Below, one piece after another: positions 62,201-64,000 of a stretch of DNA of 64,000 nt. A model generated the notes under the pieces. The model searched no databases, was not told the DNA's origin, and was given only the letters and a program-made list of their open reading frames with translations. Source of the DNA: Bacteroidales bacterium (GTDB taxonomy: Bacteria > Bacteroidota > Bacteroidia > Bacteroidales > ML635J-15); contig JAFZRE010000039.1 of assembly GCA_017620015.1 (NCBI GenBank), positions 37,535-101,534 of the forward strand. Reading direction: 5' to 3'. The translations under genes were made by a program, and so were the position numbers. Position 1 is the first letter of the stretch. Each line of letters begins with the position of its first letter.

Positions 62201-62744
62201 GGGAGACTTTGATAGCTATTCTGTCGTAGATTCTGAGCGTTTGCAGTGCCGAATTGTACTGGAATGGGAAAATCCTTATGTTGACTTTTGTCTCGTCGCG
62301 GAAAGAGAAAGGTTCTGTTTTTATGTTTTCGCTTGGATACCATCCGTCCGAAATTGATTCGGCCAATATTATATAAGGTATTGAATCTGGATTCTGGTCG
62401 CGATAGACAGTTCCGCGTGACGGCAGGATGGGGTAGGGGAGCGTAAGTTCGTGATATTCCGATTTGCTAGTGTCGATTGCTATTAAGTCGCCGTCGGAAT
62501 AGTCAATTGTTGTGCTTGCGAATGGCAGTTCCGCCCAGCCCATCTTTTCGAGGGAAACATTTTTCCCGAAAGCAATCTTAGTGAATGTGCCGTTTGCCCT
62601 TGAAATTTCGGTTAGTTTGTAGTTCTTTATGGAAAATTCGATGTATGAATCACCGTTTTTGTCCGAATATGTGATTGCATAGTTCTGCGACATCGCCGAC
62701 AATACGGCAAATGAACATAGTACAAGCATCAGCAATCGTTTCAT
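59211..62744 (-). CDS. Gingipain-type C25 cysteine peptidase with T9SS type A sorting domain
   Basis: 1177 aa from the ATG at 62744. A signal peptide (MKRLLMLVLCSFAVLSAMSQ) and a propeptide (about 21-190) precede the C25 catalytic domain at about 195-560. The likely catalytic pair is His397 in YCGHGSGS and Cys430 in VACRNGAF. An Ig-like domain follows, then a cleaved-adhesin/choice-of-anchor-J-type domain (FDDFEDSDDYPPF...CIDDIKISGYKL) and a fibronectin-III-like stretch. The T9SS domain at the end reads RIFPNPSNGNFTIEYL and GFPNGMYIISI. It is an outer-surface or secreted endopeptidase; the Cys-rich segment near 272-290 may form disulfides. Confidence 0.93.
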   Translation of the reverse strand: MKRLLMLVLCSFAVLSAMSQNYAITYSDKNGDSYIEFSIKNYKLTEISRANGTFTKIAFGKNVSLEKMGWAELPFASTTIDYSDGDLIAIDTSKSEYHELTLPYPILPSRGTVYRDQNPDSIPYIILAESISDGWYPSENIKTEPFSFRDETKVNIRIFPFQYNSALQTLRIYDRIAIKVSHSKSREITPLPNYDYGNILVITPERYDSALAPYIRWKREMGYDVTVMHCDSAENVTSKIAQAYSQNPNLLYVQLVGNWNDVQSNTLGTETCPDCPTDPALGCVSGGDDCPDLAIGRFVCANEEELSTQIQKSINYEKNPNNNRDWRDRFIGIGSGEGPGDDDELDYEHVRKIYDNRLADFTYNVHSQHYDEGTNVSSNALIASINVGASSIAYCGHGSGSYWLTGGYGSSNVTASSNGDKLPFVVSVACRNGAFHNGDCFADKWMNAKHGGAVATLMSSISQPWNPPMRGQDYFYDILSGGYNYDNDTTSNGLNTNEQRTHWGSVVLNAFYLMLCESAQQSDIETVKSWISFGDASLQLRTKTPNKIESSQRIAIQGNNFSTQITTNGQAVKNALVCISQDGNYYKGFTNSRGNVTIGHNLHEGKALLVVTAFNTTTIYDSIPVIESGIPYIEIDNYTPKSVSAGASTNLSISLQNLGTVQSDSVLIRISSDDEYLTINTDSAIYAPIIPNRSAENNSFDIQIPRNAPFGHTITLTANIEYNDTSIERQLHISLNGQECYAPDILKAEYTNDSCILTWNNLTVKRFTIFDDFEDSDDYPPFTINPEGEAGWSYYDGDDSQTGLISGYTFPNNREKMAFIAFRPEMAYSDTSNFLTKIHPHSGNQFLASFRSTTLTTNDWIFSRELDFVGDFEFSFYVRGSHQPSYWETMEVYYISDSTITRLDSCMVKGSADPDAWTLKTYQVPDSARYVAIRNFSYNKNFLCIDDIKISGYKLYPIEGIDIYDNGTLLETGISGDTLILQNLDDGEHCFSVRPTCNINLYTDTTVCITIFHEQCTAPENAICYITAEKDSIVWSPTENAIAYNIYESGQLVGNTTDTTFVINVSSAIEHNYTLSSVCSQGESETIEVQTTLVGNNGILEENTRIFPNPSNGNFTIEYLGNQSCEYIVNDLCGKNIAQGKLSIGQNNLNLQGFPNGMYIISILSDDTTHKYKIIKQ

Positions 62745-62770
62745 ATTCGCAAACAAGCAATTTCGAGATG

Positions 62771-62778
62771 CAAATTTA
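62771..62778 (-). promoter_or_regulatory. -7 box of the C25 peptidase gene overlapping the GT2 stop
   Basis: TAaaTTTG on the minus strand, 27 bp before the ATG. Its first three bases are the stop codon (TAA) of the glycosyltransferase gene. Confidence 0.5.
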
Positions 62779-63729
62779 GTCGTTTTTTTGATATATCACA
62801 CTTTCCACGTTGTAGGGAGGCCTATTTTTTACTTCGCTGTAGATGCGACCGATGTATTCGCCGATGATTCCAATCGACATTATTATGATTGAGCCGAGGA
62901 ACCATACCGAGCCGATTAGCGAAGTCCATCCCTTTACGCTTTCGCCACCGAGGTACGACCACAGCACGTATATGAACGTGGCTATGCTTATCAGGAAACT
63001 TATTGCTCCGACAAGGAAAATCAGTCGCAATGGTCTGGTGCTGAATGATGTTATGCCAAAGATGGCGAGGTTTGTCATTTTTGTCAGCGAGAACTTCGAT
63101 TTTCCGGCAATACGTTTCTGCCTGTCGTAGTAAACGCAGCAGTTGTGGAAGCCCATCGAAGGGATTATGCCGCGCAGGAAAATGTTTTTTTCCTTGTATT
63201 GCATCAGTGCTTCTATTGCTTTGCGCGACATAAGTCTGAAGTCGGCATGGTTGGGAATGGTCTTTGTGCCGAGCAGCTTCATAAACCAGTAGAAGAATGC
63301 CGCCGACCAGCGTTTCAGGAAGTTGTCGGTCTTGCGCGAGTTGCGTACGCCATAGACGATTTCGTAGCCTTCGTGGAATTTGTCAACCATAGAGTCCATT
63401 GCGTTGATGTCGTCCTGCAGGTCGGCGTCGATGCTGATGCATGCTTCGCATTTGTCGGCAACGAACTGCAAGCCGGCGAGCAGTGCGTTCTGATGTCCGT
63501 TGTTGCACGAGAGTTTCATTCCGCAGAATGTTTTGTCGTTTCGGCAAAGCTGCGATATGATGTCCCAGGTGTGGTCGGTGCTGCCGTCGTCGATGATGAG
63601 TATGAAGCTGTCGCTGGAGATTTTTCCCGCATCGGCAAGCGATTTCATCTTGTCGCGTATGATGGCGGAACTCTTTTCCAGCACGGCTTCTTCGTTGAAG
63701 CATGGCACTATGACAGACAATGTGTTCAT
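62776..63729 (-). CDS. GT2-family (GtrB/dolichyl-phosphate-mannose-synthase-like) glycosyltransferase
   Basis: 317 aa. The GT-A domain starts LSVIVPCFNEEAVLEKS. It holds LIIDDGSTDHTWDII, ISIDADLQDD (the DXD motif) and GVRNSRKTDNFLKRWSA. Two C-terminal membrane helices follow (LIFLVGAISFLISIATFIYV, SVWFLGSIIIMSIGIIGEYI), the GtrB layout. It probably makes a polyprenyl-phosphate sugar for surface glycan decoration. It lies 31 bp upstream of the C25 gene on the same strand and may be partly co-transcribed with it. Confidence 0.93.
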   Translation of the reverse strand: MNTLSVIVPCFNEEAVLEKSSAIIRDKMKSLADAGKISSDSFILIIDDGSTDHTWDIISQLCRNDKTFCGMKLSCNNGHQNALLAGLQFVADKCEACISIDADLQDDINAMDSMVDKFHEGYEIVYGVRNSRKTDNFLKRWSAAFFYWFMKLLGTKTIPNHADFRLMSRKAIEALMQYKEKNIFLRGIIPSMGFHNCCVYYDRQKRIAGKSKFSLTKMTNLAIFGITSFSTRPLRLIFLVGAISFLISIATFIYVLWSYLGGESVKGWTSLIGSVWFLGSIIIMSIGIIGEYIGRIYSEVKNRPPYNVESVIYQKND

Positions 63730-63737
63730 TTCGGGGA

Positions 63738-63745
63738 CAAAGGTA
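63738..63745 (-). promoter_or_regulatory. -7 box of the GT2 gene
   Basis: TAccTTTG on the minus strand, 9 bp before the ATG, implying a nearly leaderless mRNA. Confidence 0.5.
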
Positions 63746-63757
63746 AGGAATATTTAC

Positions 63758-63860
63758 GATTTATGATTTACGATTTTCGATTTCTGAACTCTTGAACCTC
63801 TTAAACTTTAAATCCCATTGGACTTTTGAATTGTACAGTCGTTGCGCGCAACGACTCTAC
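63758..63860. repeat. ATTTACGATT and TTGAACC-type repeats with palindrome
   Basis: ATTTACGATTTATGATTTACG units and TCTTGAACCTCTTAAAC heptamers lead into the palindrome GTCGTTGCGCGCAACGAC (63838-63855), followed by TCTACA. Confidence 0.7.
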
Positions 63861-63883
63861 ATTGTCAATGCCTGAAATAGGTT

Positions 63884-64000
63884 GACCGTTTTTATTCACT
63901 AAAACAGTAAAATAAAAAAGGTCAACGATGGAAAAATTAACAGTAGAAGAAAGACAAAGAAGAAGCTTCAGCGAAAGCTTCAAACGAAAGAAAGTCCAGG
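63884..64000 (+). mobile_element. Left edge of an IS3-type insertion sequence (partial)
   Basis: It contains GGTTGACCGTTTTTATTC at about 63881-63898 and, nearby in inverted orientation, AAAAAAGGTCAACG (63914-63927), just before a transposase OrfA start. The exact outer end of the element cannot be fixed without the right end. Confidence 0.6.
63928..64000 (+). CDS. Transposase OrfA (helix-turn-helix), N-terminal 24 residues only
   Basis: The ATG at 63928 opens MEKLTVEERQRRSFSESFKR and the frame runs off the window. This start is typical of the OrfA helix-turn-helix proteins of IS3-group elements in Bacteroidota (basic, SFSESFKRKKVQ). The catalytic DDE part lies outside. The call depends on 24 residues and the inverted-repeat context. 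Confidence 0.65.
   Translation, partial: MEKLTVEERQRRSFSESFKRKKVQ

Overview
The window reads as a chromosomal segment of an uncultured, host-associated or anaerobic Bacteroidales (phylum Bacteroidota). Four lines of evidence support this. Promoters upstream of many genes have the Bacteroidota form (TTTG or TTG, about 20 bp, then TAnnTTTG). Several secreted proteins end in type IX secretion (T9SS) C-terminal sorting domains. FISUMP, BspA-type leucine-rich repeat, gingipain-type C25 peptidase and SprB/gliding-type proteins are present. Finally, there is a FeoA-FeoB fusion and an ExbB-X-ExbD-ExbD cluster. The assignment is by motif recognition only; no database search was possible.

Layout. 1-5 kb: start of a Fic-family gene, obgE, an AT-rich island with an HpaII-like type II restriction-modification operon (59-aa small ORF, C5 methyltransferase, endonuclease), then gcvT. 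5-15 kb: a steroid 5-alpha-reductase family membrane protein, a TPM-domain/zinc-ribbon pair, alaS, an M23 peptidase, a second zinc-ribbon paralogue, and an atypical M49-type lipoprotein peptidase with HEXXH. 15-23 kb: mnmE; a hemerythrin / degenerate-receiver LuxR / GT-C-TPR run; and an opposite-strand operon of mlaE-mlaF-like ABC genes, a DUF4296-like lipoprotein, a shrunken amidohydrolase-like protein and ybaK. 23-30 kb: a BspA-like T9SS cargo, an AAA ATPase gene set between direct repeats with 14-bp iterons, a mannose-1-phosphate guanylyltransferase and a GT4 glycosyltransferase. 30-43 kb: feoAB, a T9SS stub plus two FISUMP paralogues, a DEAD-box helicase, a lipoprotein, dprA, tatD and tRNA-Ser(GGA). 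43-51 kb: the ExbB/ExbD energising cluster and a 1530-aa SprB-like surface protein. 51-64 kb: serA, a kinase-RapZ fusion, DUF2027-Smr, queA, a PlsC acyltransferase, MATE, a C25 peptidase, a GT2 glycosyltransferase and the edge of an IS3-type insertion sequence.

Most of the window is core housekeeping (translation, tRNA modification, one-carbon and serine metabolism, iron import, outer-membrane energisation) mixed with cell-surface and secreted proteins. Intergenic DNA is unusually rich in short-period tandem repeats (7, 10 and 14 bp), palindromes with compensatory arm changes, and dispersed repeats. One dispersed repeat appears to have entered a coding sequence in frame, and two form the apex of transcription terminators. 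No CRISPR array, rRNA, integrase or phage module was seen. The best candidates for something undescribed are the ATPase cassette with iterons overlapping its promoter, the terminator/repeat hybrids, the catalytic-domain-less amidohydrolase-like protein, and the hemerythrin plus pseudo-receiver unit.
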